64,000 bases of DNA. Origin: Apiosordaria backusii (taxonomy: Eukaryota > Ascomycota > Sordariomycetes > Sordariales > Lasiosphaeriaceae). The stretch covers positions 744,001 through 808,000 of the forward strand of contig JAUKTV010000009.1 of assembly GCA_030549205.1 (NCBI GenBank). Reading direction: 5' to 3'. How positions within the stretch are numbered: the stretch's first letter is position 1; each line of letters begins with the position of its first letter. Positions 23,168 through 33,375 of the stretch are shown here, piece by piece. The notes under the pieces were generated by a model. It was given only the letters and a program-made list of their open reading frames with translations. It was not told where the DNA came from and did no database searches. Position numbers and translations under genes: made by a program.

Positions 23168-24249
23168 GGTGACCGATGTGTTTGGAGAAGAAGTTTAAGT
23201 GTTTTGGAGAAGACTTGTAAAGACCAATGGGACTGTAGAAGAAACAAGGAGCAATGAAAGCGGATGATCAAACTGAGGCTGTCGAGGCACCGGGCGTCTA
23301 CAGCGATTATGTATTGTTGAGATGATGGAAGTTCAAGAATCAAGTGGTCAGATGTTGCAATGATAGAAATTGGGGAATGTCGTCAGGTTCTATCTCCGTG
23401 ACGGGCGTAAATAAGGGAGGGTACTACGGAGCCCTCGTACGAAAGGAAGTGGTTGGTCAACGGATGCAGCATCGTCCTGGTGATCACGGAAGCTGCCAGG
23501 GCGGCAGGCGGATGACAGGGATGTGCTACCGAGAACAAGACCACATCCCGGCTCCCCGCAGTTCCCCGCTGTGCCAGGCGGCCAATCAAGGGACCTCCCC
23601 TCCACCGCTTCGTTCCACAATCCCGCAAGAAGATCATGGGGCAAGATGCCTGCCCCTGTCGATTCTCTTGACTTGAACATGGCCGAATATCGAGACTCTA
23701 CTCTTAACTGGCCGCGAACACTTGCCGAAAACGTGTAACCACCTTTCTGCCTGGTCTTGTGTTTGCTCATCACTTCCTTCGATGGATATTATCTCAAATC
23801 GCATGAGCAAGTCATTCAGCCTTATAATCGGTCCCGAGCCCTAGCCTGATCTAAGTCGTTCGAGGAGCGGGCAGGAGCAACGACACACAAGGAAGGAGAT
23901 AACCTGGGGATGTCGGATTCATCAATGAAACCACAGGTAAGGGTGATCAAAAAAAGCCACTGGGTGGTGTACCCCATTGGTGCTCTCCTCCGTGTGCACG
24001 TATCACAGGTCGAGTGAATGGGCGGTATGCAAGACGTACCTTGACTTGCCACTTGCTGCCATATCATACCATGCTATGTTCATGAGACCGGACTTAAGAG
24101 GGAGGTGACTCAATCTATTTGAAGAGGTGAGACCAAATAGATTATCTGAAGGTCATGAGAATGTGTGATACCGGACCTCTAAGAGAAGAAATGACACTAA
24201 AAAATAAAAGTAAACAAAATCAATCTATAAAAAAAAATCAAAAGACTTC
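23168..24249. other. Intergenic upstream of alpha-mannosidase
   Basis: This is the 5' flank of AMS1 on the minus strand. The first 200 bases should include its leader. No protein-coding gene is supported. The end of the interval carries an A-rich stretch (24191-24245) that reads as a T-rich terminator for the tRNA-like element on the minus strand. Confidence 0.4.
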
Positions 24250-24384
24250 GGCACCACCGGGAGTCGAACTCGTCAGTCCGAGCCGGCGGAACCTACATGT
24301 CTGTTGGGCACGTGTTGTGAACTGGAGAGGCAGACGGTCATTGTAAACAAATCGCCACAGCATAACCAACTACGCCACGAAACC
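24250..24384 (-). tRNA. tRNA-like element with A box, B box and T-run terminator (degenerate or intron-containing)
   Basis: On the minus strand the element opens with GGTTTCGTGGCGTAGTTGG, which resembles the 5' end of eukaryotic tRNA-Val and contains an A box (TGGCGTAGTTGG) and a perfect 4-bp D stem (GCGT/ATGC). About 100 bases on is AGTTCGACTCC, a near-perfect B box, then TGGTGCCG, which can pair with the 5' end in six of seven positions using wobbles. TTTT and T9 runs follow directly, as in Pol III terminators. A GTCTG/CAGAC stem between the boxes encloses 27 bases, the size of an anticodon loop plus a short intron. The T stem pairs in only three of five positions and I cannot assign an anticodon. 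It could be an unusual intron-containing tRNA, a decayed tRNA or a tRNA-derived element. Confidence 0.4.
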
Positions 24385-24880
24385 CCCATCCAGGCGTCCC
24401 CGGGTGAAAGCTCACTCCAAAACTGAAAATTATATCCCCAGGAGCAATGTGTGCTGACCATAGTGCTGGTTATTTGCACACGAACTCAAACTCCAAGTCG
24501 ATCATCATCTTGCCTCTGCAGCCTTAGTTACCATCGTTAAACATATCGTCACCCACACATACTTCGAAAAGTCATACCCTGCCCTGCATCCAAAAACCGG
24601 AATAATCAAGTGAACAATGTTCAAAAAAGAGGAGCGCTGCTTCAAAAATATTACAATCCAAATTTAAATCCTATGTAATGCCACCCAAAAACCATCATCA
24701 TCACCGCTGGCTATCCCAACCAAGAATAAAACAAAAAAGAACCAAACCTACCTATATACAAGCTATGAACCTCCATGCATGTGTATATATCATTTCTCTC
24801 AAATTTAAACAAGGTGAAAAAAAAAAAAACCGCCTCATCAATCCATTCCATATCCCATCCATAACCCATCAAAACAATCA
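24385..24880. other. Intergenic 3' flank
   Basis: AT-rich sequence between the tRNA-like element and the stop of the minus-strand gene at 24881, with an A12 run near 24820. It should contain that gene's 3' untranslated region. No gene is seen. Confidence 0.4.
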
Positions 24881-26092
24881 TCATAAAACAGAACTATCCC
24901 TACTCCCCTTCCTTCTATCCGTCCCCTCCTCCGTCCCCAACTGCGCATCCTTGCTCAAACTCCCCATAGTATTCTCCTCCTCCTCTTTTCCTTTACCCCC
25001 GCCTACTTCATCCTGCTGATAATCCTCCTCTTCATACTCCTCCTCCTCCTCTTCAAACTCTTCATCATATTCTTCCTGTTCATACTCCATCTCACTCTCC
25101 TCCTCACTCTCACTCTCACTCTCCTCATCAAAACTCAACACCCCCAACAGCGGCACCTCAATCCTCGCCAACTGGGATTTAATCAACCCATCCGCCACCT
25201 CGAACAACTTCCCATCTTTATCCTCCCCTTCTTTCATCTCCAGATGATCCATATCAAAATCTCTTTCCATTTCATCTCTCGGCTGTTCCCTCTCTTCCAC
25301 CCCTCCCCCCTCGGGAACCTTGAGCGGTACATCCATCACCCACCTCCTCACACTCTCCCCCTTGGTAATCTTCCCCTTGTTATTCACCAAAGCATTATTC
25401 TTCGCCGCCAGCCCCCTCTTAAAACTCTTCTTTTGCCGCTTTCTCCTCCTGTTGATCCTGTCCCGGATATACCACGCCACCACCAACATAGCCGCCTGCG
25501 TCATCTCCTGACACTTTGCCCGCTGCGCAGCGGCCCACTGCTGGCAGCGCTGCTGCTGAAAGTTGGCGACTGCTTGGCAGCGCTGCTGGTAGTAGGAGGC
25601 TATGCGGGAGGCCATGGCTATGTAGCGGGGGTCGATGGCTGCTTGGGCGGCTGTGTTGGGGTCGATTCCCCCGGCAGCAGTTGAAAAACCAGGCTGGGGT
25701 TTGAAGTTGGTAGGGGTGAAACCGGGGGATGTTACTGCTGCTGGGTGGGTGGAAGTTCGCAGTTGGGGTGGTGGGTGCATCGACCTTGATGGTGGTCGGG
25801 GTGAGGTTATTTTTGCAGTGGTGGTGGTGGTGGGAGAGGGTTCAACTTCGTGTTTGATATGCGGGTAGGAAGCAGTCGAGTTTGACGGTGTTGGTTCGTG
25901 TAATCCCAGTCCTACTCCTCCATGTCGGGTTTGTGATTGTTGCTGTGCGTGGTGTTGGTGGTTGTGGTTGTGATGTGATGGTTGCTGGAAGGCGTTTGGT
26001 GGAAAGAGCCCCTTCATGAACATTTGGTGGTCTGGGGGAGGGGTAACCGGGATTTGGGAGTTGAACGAGCGCGGCATTGATGCCGCCATCAT
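24881..26092 (-). CDS. Unrecognised 403-residue protein with a Cys-bearing 11-residue repeat and acidic tail
   Basis: I cannot name this protein. It is one uninterrupted frame from MMAASMPRSF. Residues 1-150 are disordered and rich in His, Gln, Pro and Thr. Residues 166-204 form a helical block in which QQRC, QQRC and RAKC recur every 11 residues, putting Cys at 172, 183 and 194. It runs into a hydrophobic helix (AMLVVAWYIRDRI) and a strongly basic segment (RRRKRQKKSFKRG) that could be a nuclear localisation signal. The C-terminal 120 residues are very acidic (runs of E, D and S). The conserved-looking core between disordered arms suggests a nuclear or adaptor protein; this is inference. An ordinary start context and steady composition support it as a real gene. 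Confidence 0.7.
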   Translation of the reverse strand: MMAASMPRSFNSQIPVTPPPDHQMFMKGLFPPNAFQQPSHHNHNHQHHAQQQSQTRHGGVGLGLHEPTPSNSTASYPHIKHEVEPSPTTTTTAKITSPRPPSRSMHPPPQLRTSTHPAAVTSPGFTPTNFKPQPGFSTAAGGIDPNTAAQAAIDPRYIAMASRIASYYQQRCQAVANFQQQRCQQWAAAQRAKCQEMTQAAMLVVAWYIRDRINRRRKRQKKSFKRGLAAKNNALVNNKGKITKGESVRRWVMDVPLKVPEGGGVEEREQPRDEMERDFDMDHLEMKEGEDKDGKLFEVADGLIKSQLARIEVPLLGVLSFDEESESESEEESEMEYEQEEYDEEFEEEEEEYEEEDYQQDEVGGGKGKEEEENTMGSLSKDAQLGTEEGTDRRKGSRDSSVL

Positions 26093-27754
26093 GTTGAACT
26101 GGATTTTTTTTGTTTCTGTTGTAATTTATTGGGGTGGTAAATATGTGTGTGGTGCTGATATTTCTCGGTTCCCGAGTGTCGTTCGATCTGGTCCGCGCTT
26201 ATAAGAGGGGCGTTGCGACAATTTGCGACAAATTGATACAGATAGGGGGCCTCGGGTCAAAGTTGGGCAGGGCTTGGTAGAGTGAAAAATAATAATAGAT
26301 AAGGTATCAATCATCCAAAATATAGATTGGATCAGCACTGCAGTGTTGGCAAGAGATGGAAATATCTTCAAGAAGCAAGCCCCGCAGGTGGAGGAGGGGG
26401 AGAGCACGAGAGTGTCTTATACCTTGAGGGTCAATGATAACTGAATAATACTTGAATAATACGGCAAGGTAAGGGAACCCAGTGAGTGACGTTGGTTATG
26501 GAACAAGTTCTGGATGCTACTCTTTGGTATGGACCAACGTTTCTGTTAGCTACTATGGGGGGAGGAACGGCATCCAGAGTCGGGTGCACAATCTCGCATG
26601 TTTGACGGGCAATGGGCAGAGGTCGATAAGCTCGGCGGGACTGGGGTTGGCGGGCGGAGCATGGGAAAATGGGCTGAGAACAGGTCGGAGAGCGTAGGAA
26701 TGATGGCAGAAGCAGGCGAAAATCGGTCGATACCGACGCGGCTGGCAAATGGCCACCAGGGGAGTGCCCAGGCCGAGGGCAAGATCGGGCCACCCTTAAT
26801 CATGCCAGGCACTTTGTGGGTCACCATTGGTCCAGTGATTTGTAAATATCTCGAACCCTTCCTCCTTGCGAAGTATTCTCTTCGGATTTATGAAGCGTAT
26901 CAGAGTGATCAAGTGTAGGCATTATCCAAGTTCGTCTGAAGCTGCATCTGCATGCTGTACGGATGCCTACGCAGTACAGCAGTTAGGCAGCTAGACAGCT
27001 GGCAATGACCATCAATGCAACGTCGACAACCGCTTCCATCATCGCTGTACATACGATTTCCCGTCTCCCCGGTTGGTGTTGTGTCGTCAACACGGACACT
27101 GACGGGAGTGAACGATCCAGGCCTTGCCAGATCGCCGGGATTTGTTTGCCCATCGGCAAGTGTTTCGGGCCATTTTTAACCCTTCGTGTCTGTTTTCTTG
27201 ATTTGAAAAGTCAGAGCAGCACACGTTGTTGGATTTGTTGGAGGTGCATGATTCGCAGAAGCCGTTTCTGGTCCTGAGTTCATCAACAAACATATGATCA
27301 AGACTGCGAATGGGCCCATGCCCGCTTTCCAAGACAATCGAAGCTTGACTAGATCAGGCAAAGCGCCTCACGACCGCGGGGCAGGTGAACTTCGGTCGTA
27401 AGAATCCACACCTGGGCTGCCCGACCGAGTTGTGTTGTCAGAGAGTGCCTTGGATGGGATGGGACTTTGGCAAATTCTCGTAGGGCTGAGGGCTGTGCTG
27501 CATGCCTTTTGAGCCGTTTGTGACAACCACACTGCTGAAGATTCGCAAAAAAGAAGCTTTTGTCCCCTGAAAAGCCACCGCAGCACAACCCCCTGTCTTT
27601 TCACCTTAAGCAGTCGGTATTTCTCTGTTCCTGCTTTTTTCGAGATCACGTTGTCGCCTTGTCAACAACCCTGATTATTCTCTTGCGGCGGCGCATCGAC
27701 GTCGCTCTCTTCAACTCCCGACGGCGAGGGCATTTCGAAACAGGCCATTCTCTG
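26093..27754. other. 1.7 kb divergent intergenic region
   Basis: It separates the minus-strand gene starting at 26092 from MSH1. In-frame sequence upstream of the chosen MSH1 start extends back to 27560 but is poor as protein. Other open frames here look random. No RNA gene is seen. Confidence 0.4.
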
Positions 27755-30700
27755 ATGCTATCCCCGCGACCACCACCAGTTCCGCGCCTTCGGATAGCGT
27801 GCCTCGCCCAGACAAGTCGATCCCACCCGCGCTGTGGTCCCGCCACCGTCGGCCGGTGTGGTGTCCGACATGTAACGAGTGCGTCTGGACCGCGTGCGGC
27901 TCCCACTGCTCGGACCGTACCACCCCGCCCTCTTGGCCATCATCACCGCCATCCTCTGCGACAGCTTCAGCTCCGCGGCAAGAAAACGACCGTCGTCAAG
28001 CTGGACGAGCTGCCACAGGGCCTGATCGTACCACCAGAGACGCTGGCTCCAGTGGAACAAGATGACGAACCCCAATACCCGACAGTGGTGCAGCAGGCCC
28101 GCCGCAACATGCAAAAGTTTGACAATTGCGTGCTGCTCACCCGTGTCGGCGGCTTCTACGAGCTGTACCTCGAACAGGCCGATGAGTACGGCCCGCTCCT
28201 CAACCTCAAAGTAGCACAGAAGAAGACGAGCGCCGGCCCCGTATCCATGGTATTGTTCTGCTCTGTGCCCTTCGCGCCCAATGTTCCGTTCCACCCGTCT
28301 TGTAGTAGTTCCAGGTTGTTCTGATGGGTTGTGTGTTGCCAGGCCGGCTTTCCATTCTTCCAGCTGGATCGCTTTCTCAAGATCCTGGTCCAGGACCTCA
28401 ACCGCCATGTAGCCATTGCTGAAGAGTTCCCAAACGATGCCTCGGCCAAGGTCAGGTCTGGTGGGTTGATGCATGATCGTCGAGTGGCCCGTATTGTCAC
28501 TCCCGGCACGCTCATCGACGAGAACTTTATGGATCCTTATGCAAACAACTATGTAATGGCCGTTCATCTGCCCGAGAAACCGGTATTATCGGACCATGTG
28601 AGCCGCCAAGCGGGACAGCAAGCCATCAACACGCCAGACCCGGCCAATGATGCCCCGACCCCTATCGGCCTAGCATGGCTGGATCTGTCAACCGGCTATT
28701 TCTTCACTCAGCCGGCCACTCTAGCATCGCTTGGCGCCGTATTGTCTCGGGTGTCTCCTCGGGAGGTTGTCTTAGACAATGCCCTCGAGTCTGCCGAGGA
28801 TCAAGGGATAGCGTCCATTTTGCAAGAGGAGAGCTATCTAGTGACGTACTCTCCTCAAGGCGGGCTTCAGTCGCTTGAGGACTGGCTGCCCATGCTGGAG
28901 GGTAAAATCCCGGCAAAGGAGGCCAGGAAGTTTACGGATGTCGAAGTAGATGCCGGCAGTCTGTTGCTCCACTATGTGGGAGATCGCCTTCAGGGGCTGA
29001 GCATGAAGCTCCAGCCGCCGGCTCGCTATGTAAACATGGAGGTGATGAACATGGACAAGAACACGATGCGCTCACTTGAAATTAAGGAGACTGTCAGGGA
29101 TGGCACGTTCAAGGGGAGCTTGCTGTATGCCATCAGGAGAACGGTAACCAAGAGCGGTGCCCGGCTTCTCAACCAGTGGCTGAGTATGGTTGATTTATCA
29201 TCATATCACTGAGTTTTGACTAACCTAAACATAGGCTTTCCATCCACTTCACTCAAAGTTATTAACGCCAGGCAAGATTTGGTAGAACGGTTCATACAAG
29301 ACGAAGATCTACGAGATGCCATCATTGTCCTCCTCCGCCGAAGCCATGACTCCCAGCGTCTCGTCCAAAAGTTCGCCTTGAACCGCGGCGATGCCGATGA
29401 CCTCCTCCAGCTAGCAAGCACAATCAAAGCAACAGAGGACATCGTCGCACTCCTCGAGGCTTCCATCTCCTCCCAGGGCAAAGATGTCAAAGATACATCA
29501 CCAGAAGACGCCGAAGAGGAGGAAGAAGACCCCCTCACCGCCCTCCTCTCCCGCATCTCTCTCAAACAGCCCCTCAAACTAGCCCACTCCATCCGCTCCG
29601 CCATCGACGAGGAAAACCTAGTCCAGCAGCACCAACTCGAAGACTCCCAAGCCGGCGAGCTCCTCTCCCTCGCCCAAGAAATCGTCTCCTCAGAAGGCAC
29701 AGAAGAAGACGGCTCCCTCCTCCCCAAATCCAAACTTCCCCCTCCCCCATCCACCACCACCACCACCACCACGAGCAAACCCAAGCCCAAGAAATCCGCC
29801 TCCATCCGCGACCACTACTCGGAAGAAACCGAACTCTGGATCATGCAACCCCGCGCCTCCCGCCTCCTATCCACCCTCCACACCCAACTCCTCAACCTCA
29901 AATCCCAAAAAGAATCCCTCACCCTCTCCCTCCGCGAGGAATTCCAAACACCCTCCCTCACCCTAAAATGGACCCCCCAACTAGGTCACATCTGCCACGT
30001 CAAAGGCAGAGACGCCTCCTTTTCCCTTCCCCCCTCCTCCTCCTCCTCTTCCTCATCATCATCACCCAACCCCACCATCCGCACCCTCTCCACCTCCCGC
30101 TCAACCCGCTCCTTCCACCACCCCAGCTGGTCCTCCCTAGGCGACTCCCTCTCCCAAACCCGCCTCGCCATCCGCGCCGAAGAATCCCGCGTCTTCTCCT
30201 CCCTCCGCCAGTCCGTCATCCTCAACCTCGTCAAACTCCGCCGCAACGCCTCCGTCCTCGACGAGCTCGACATCCTCACCTCGTTCGCCTCTTTAGCAGT
30301 CACCAACTCCCTCGTCCGCCCTCTACTAAACAACAGTACAAACTCAGTAATAGTAGGAGGGCGCCACCCCACCGTCGAGTCCGGCCTCCAAGAGCAAGGC
30401 CGTACCTTCACCAAGAACGACCTCTTCCTTTCTTCTTCCCCCTCCCCCCCACTCTCCCCCTCCACAGACGAAGAGAACCCCACCCCCCACGGCCGCATCT
30501 GGCTCATCACAGGCCCCAACATGGCCGGCAAATCCACCTTCCTCCGCCAAAACGCCCTCATCACCATCCTCGCCCAGATAGGCTGCTACGTCCCCGCCGA
30601 CTTTGCCGAGCTCGGCATCGTGGACGCCATCTTCTCCCGCGTCGGCTCGGCAGACAACCTCTACGCCTCCCAGTCCACCTTCATGGTCGAGATGCTAGAA

Positions 30701-31102
30701 ACAGCCGCCATCCTCCGGCAGGCCACCCCGCGCTCCTTTGTCATCATGGACGAGGTCGGCCGCGGGACGACGCCAGAAGACGGCACCGCTGTTGCCTTTG
30801 CCGGGTTGTACCACCTCATCAAGATCAACAAGTGCCGGGCTTTGTTCGCTACGCACTTCCACGAGATCGCCGATTTGGTTACCGACAAAAAGCTAAGAGT
30901 GGAGGATGGTGGAAAGGATGGAGCGGTGGAGATGTATTGTACCGATTTGGAAGAGGATGACAATGGGGGGTTTGTCTATGTGCATAAGTTGAGAAAAGGG
31001 ATCAATCGGCAGAGTCACGCCCTGAAAGTGGCGAGATTGGCTGGGTTGCCGGAGAAAGCTATTCAAGTTGCAAAGGAGGTCTTGGAGAGGAACGAATCCT
31101 AA
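27755..31102 (+). CDS. MSH1: Mitochondrial DNA mismatch-repair protein, MutS family (Msh1)
   Basis: Msh1 is the mitochondrial MutS homologue that recognises mismatches and guards mtDNA. Exons 27755-28249, 28343-29183 and 29235-31102 give 1,067 residues. Intron 1 (93 nt) joins SM|AGFPFFQLDR, intron 2 (51 nt) joins QWL|SFPSTS, both with fungal consensus ends. The first 45 residues are Arg-rich without acids (MLSPRPPPVPRLR), as in a mitochondrial presequence; an in-frame ATG at 27560 is less likely. MutS domain I is marked by GGFYELY near residue 130. The C-terminal ATPase has Walker A GPNMAGKST, Walker B with DEVGRGT, and FATHFHE. Two low-complexity inserts, an acidic Thr-rich one (about 29500-29800) and a Ser run (about 30030-30070), interrupt the clamp and lever region and make the protein longer than yeast Msh1. 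Confidence 0.93.
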
Positions 31103-31604
31103 GACATAGACATGACATGGAACATAATCACTGGAACAAAGGGAACGGCAAAATTGTGAGATGGATAAAGTTGTACGATTTGGTTTGGGAAAAGCTGTCT
31201 TGATCTGTGTGTACTCATGTTAGTCTCGATACCCAAAGAGAATGAAATGTAACAAGATAATGAATAGTGATTGTGTCTCATACGTGTTGATGGGTTTCTC
31301 ATCAATAAGATCAGGGTTAAAAAGCTCTTTGTCATTTTTCATAATCATCGACACTGGGGGAGTTGGGGTTGTGCTGTGAATGAAAGAAAAGGAGGTACTA
31401 ACCAGAGTCTGAGAAGCAAAGAGTAGACTGTATGGGCAGTCACTACAATGCAAATCAAGGGCCGTTTGTTTGTCCATCAGATTCAGAGTGCTTGATTGAC
31501 CAGCAAATGATCTATGTAGCCCTAGGTATTGATTCATTAAACCTTTACCAGACCCAAGCCAAGATTGCCAATCCACAAGCGCCGTCATGACATCGTTACA
31601 ACAT
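31103..31604. other. Convergent 3' flanks of MSH1 and RPP0
   Basis: AT-rich sequence between the two stops. The frame of the P0 exon continues through this stretch on the minus strand only because the last intron is not removed; it is not coding. No separate gene is supported. Confidence 0.5.
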
Positions 31605-32669
31605 TTAACCGCTGCGAGGGTTGTTAGCATAAAATTCACTAAAGACAAATTCACGGGCACATACAAGAGATCGCCGAAGCCACCCTCCTCATCGGACTCC
31701 TCCTCGGACTCCTCCTTCTTCTCCTCGGCGGCAGCACCACCAGCGGCGGCGCCAGAGTCAGCAGCAGCAGCGGGGGCGGCGGCAGCATAGGCGTCGGGGT
31801 TGGCAATGCGGTCCTTGAGCTCCTCAATCTCGGGCCAGCTGATCTCAGTCTCAATGGCAACAGCGAGAACCTTCTTGTAGCTGTTGACAAGGGAGTGGAT
31901 GACGGAGGGGAGAGTGGGGAAGTTGAGGGCCAGGGAGACAGCGGCAATGGTGGTGATGGCGCTGGTGAAGGCCTTCAGGAGCTGCTCCTCGCTGATATCG
32001 AGGACGGAGCTGGGGAAGGTGTTGCCCTGGTCGTAGACCTGAGCGATGCCCATACCGTAGGTGAAGGGAGAGATGTTGAGCATGTTCAGGAGGGTAGCCT
32101 CGGAGGGGCCGACCTTGGCACCGGCTTCGACGAGCTTGAGATCGGTGGTGATTTCAATGGTACCACGGGCAATCTTGGTGGGGACACCGAGAGCCTGGAA
32201 GAAGGAGGTCTTGCCGGGTTCCATACCAGTGTTGCCAGCGGGAATCCAGACATCGACGGGGGCGACGGCACCGGCACGGGCGGGGGCAGCGACCTTGTTG
32301 GCAAGGATCTTGTCACGGATCTCCTTTAGGTCACCGTTGGTGAAGACGAATCCAATATTGCCCTTGACGAAGGGGAGGAGGCGCTCGTACTCGGGGGTGT
32401 CGACCAGGAAGGTCTTGAGGGCACGACGAACCTGTAATTTTGATGGTTAGCAATTCTCTTTCTGTTCGATTCCAACGGTCGCGATTTCAACATACCATGG
32501 TGTTCTTGCCCATCAGGACCACACCCTCGTTGCGGAGGGACTGGCGAATCTCGTGCATCTGCTGAGACGAGACATTGTCGACGGAGACGATGAAGATGGA
32601 CTTGTACTCCTCCAACAAGCCCTTGAGCTTGTCGAAGTAGCCAGCCTTGTTAGCGCTCTTGCCCCCCAT
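31605..32669 (-). CDS. RPP0: 60S acidic ribosomal protein P0 (ribosomal stalk)
   Basis: P0 (uL10) anchors the P1/P2 dimers on the large ribosomal subunit and recruits translation factors. Exon 1 is 32669-32496, exon 2 is 32431-31665 and exon 3 is only 7 bases, 31611-31605. Intron 1 (64 nt, donor GTATGT, branch GCTAAC, acceptor TACAG) joins NTM|VRRAL. Intron 2 (53 nt, donor GTATGT, branch GCTAAC, acceptor CGCAG) completes the tail as GFGDLFG and stop. The product is 315 residues, the usual size. It begins MGGKSANKAGYFDKL, has the L10 fold, then an Ala-rich hinge and the acidic EESEEESDEEGGFGDLFG end shared with P1 and P2, the binding site for elongation factors. If the micro-exon is missed, the tail is misread as GFGDLLYVPV. 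Confidence 0.96.
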
Positions 32670-33375
32670 GTCTTCTTTTGCTGGAAGCTAGGTTGTTTAA
32701 GGGCGGTTTGTTGTTGGTGATGCGGAAACAAGGAGAGAAGGAGAACTCGCGATGGTGGTTTTGCCAAAAAAGACCCAAGCACCTCCCGGATTTTCGCACA
32801 ATCCGCTTAGCCTGTGGGGGCCCGGCTCCCGCCTAGGGTTTAACTGGTGGGGCCAATGAGAGAGCTTGCGCCGCTTGAGCTGCCCCACGCCTTATCGATA
32901 AGAAGGTACGAGGGTACATGCGCTTGGGATAAGTCCAAGAAAAACTATGGCATACTGCGTAGAGCATCTTCACGGCAGCCAGGTAATTCCGGACTCGTGG
33001 CTAAGATCGAAGTGCCGCCTTGTTATTTGAAGGGAGCGGTCATCTGCTCAGAAGAACTGCGCCAGTTTGGGAGGGTGTTGAAGTTTCAGATCGACGCACA
33101 AGCCACCTGTGGCTGATACTCCCAACCTCTAGACAAATTCTTCCAAGTCCAGCAAAAGTGGATTGACTGAAGCTTCACTCGACTAGAGTTATCAGCTTCA
33201 GCAACTCAACAAGGTATGGTTCTCGCCATGAAGGTCAATTGACTTATTCTAACACTTTAAATAGATATTCTATGATCATCATATTTCATCGTCACTGATT
33301 TCATCAACAAAGCATCAAGTCGGAGTGAGCTGTGGCTGAGACATCACTCAGAAATTCACATCAGCCACTCTCATC
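32670..33375. promoter_or_regulatory. Divergent promoter between RPP0 and TRM82
   Basis: The 706 bases serve two translation-related genes in opposite directions. On the RPP0 side there is a telomere-repeat-like box (32834-32842) and a CCAAT at 32852-32856. The remainder shows no gene. Confidence 0.5.
32834..32842. promoter_or_regulatory. Telobox-like TAGGGTTTA upstream of RPP0
   Basis: TAGGGTTTA lies 165 bases upstream of the P0 start codon, with a CCAAT pentamer about 10 bases further away. Telomere-like boxes bound by Tbf1-type Myb proteins drive ribosomal protein genes in many fungi, so position and target fit. A single copy cannot prove function. Confidence 0.45.

Noticed and set aside
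29206..30567. Long frames on both strands overlapping MSH1 exon 3
   Set aside because: They mirror the Ser/Pro-rich and C-rich codons of MSH1, whose ATPase motifs fix the true frame.
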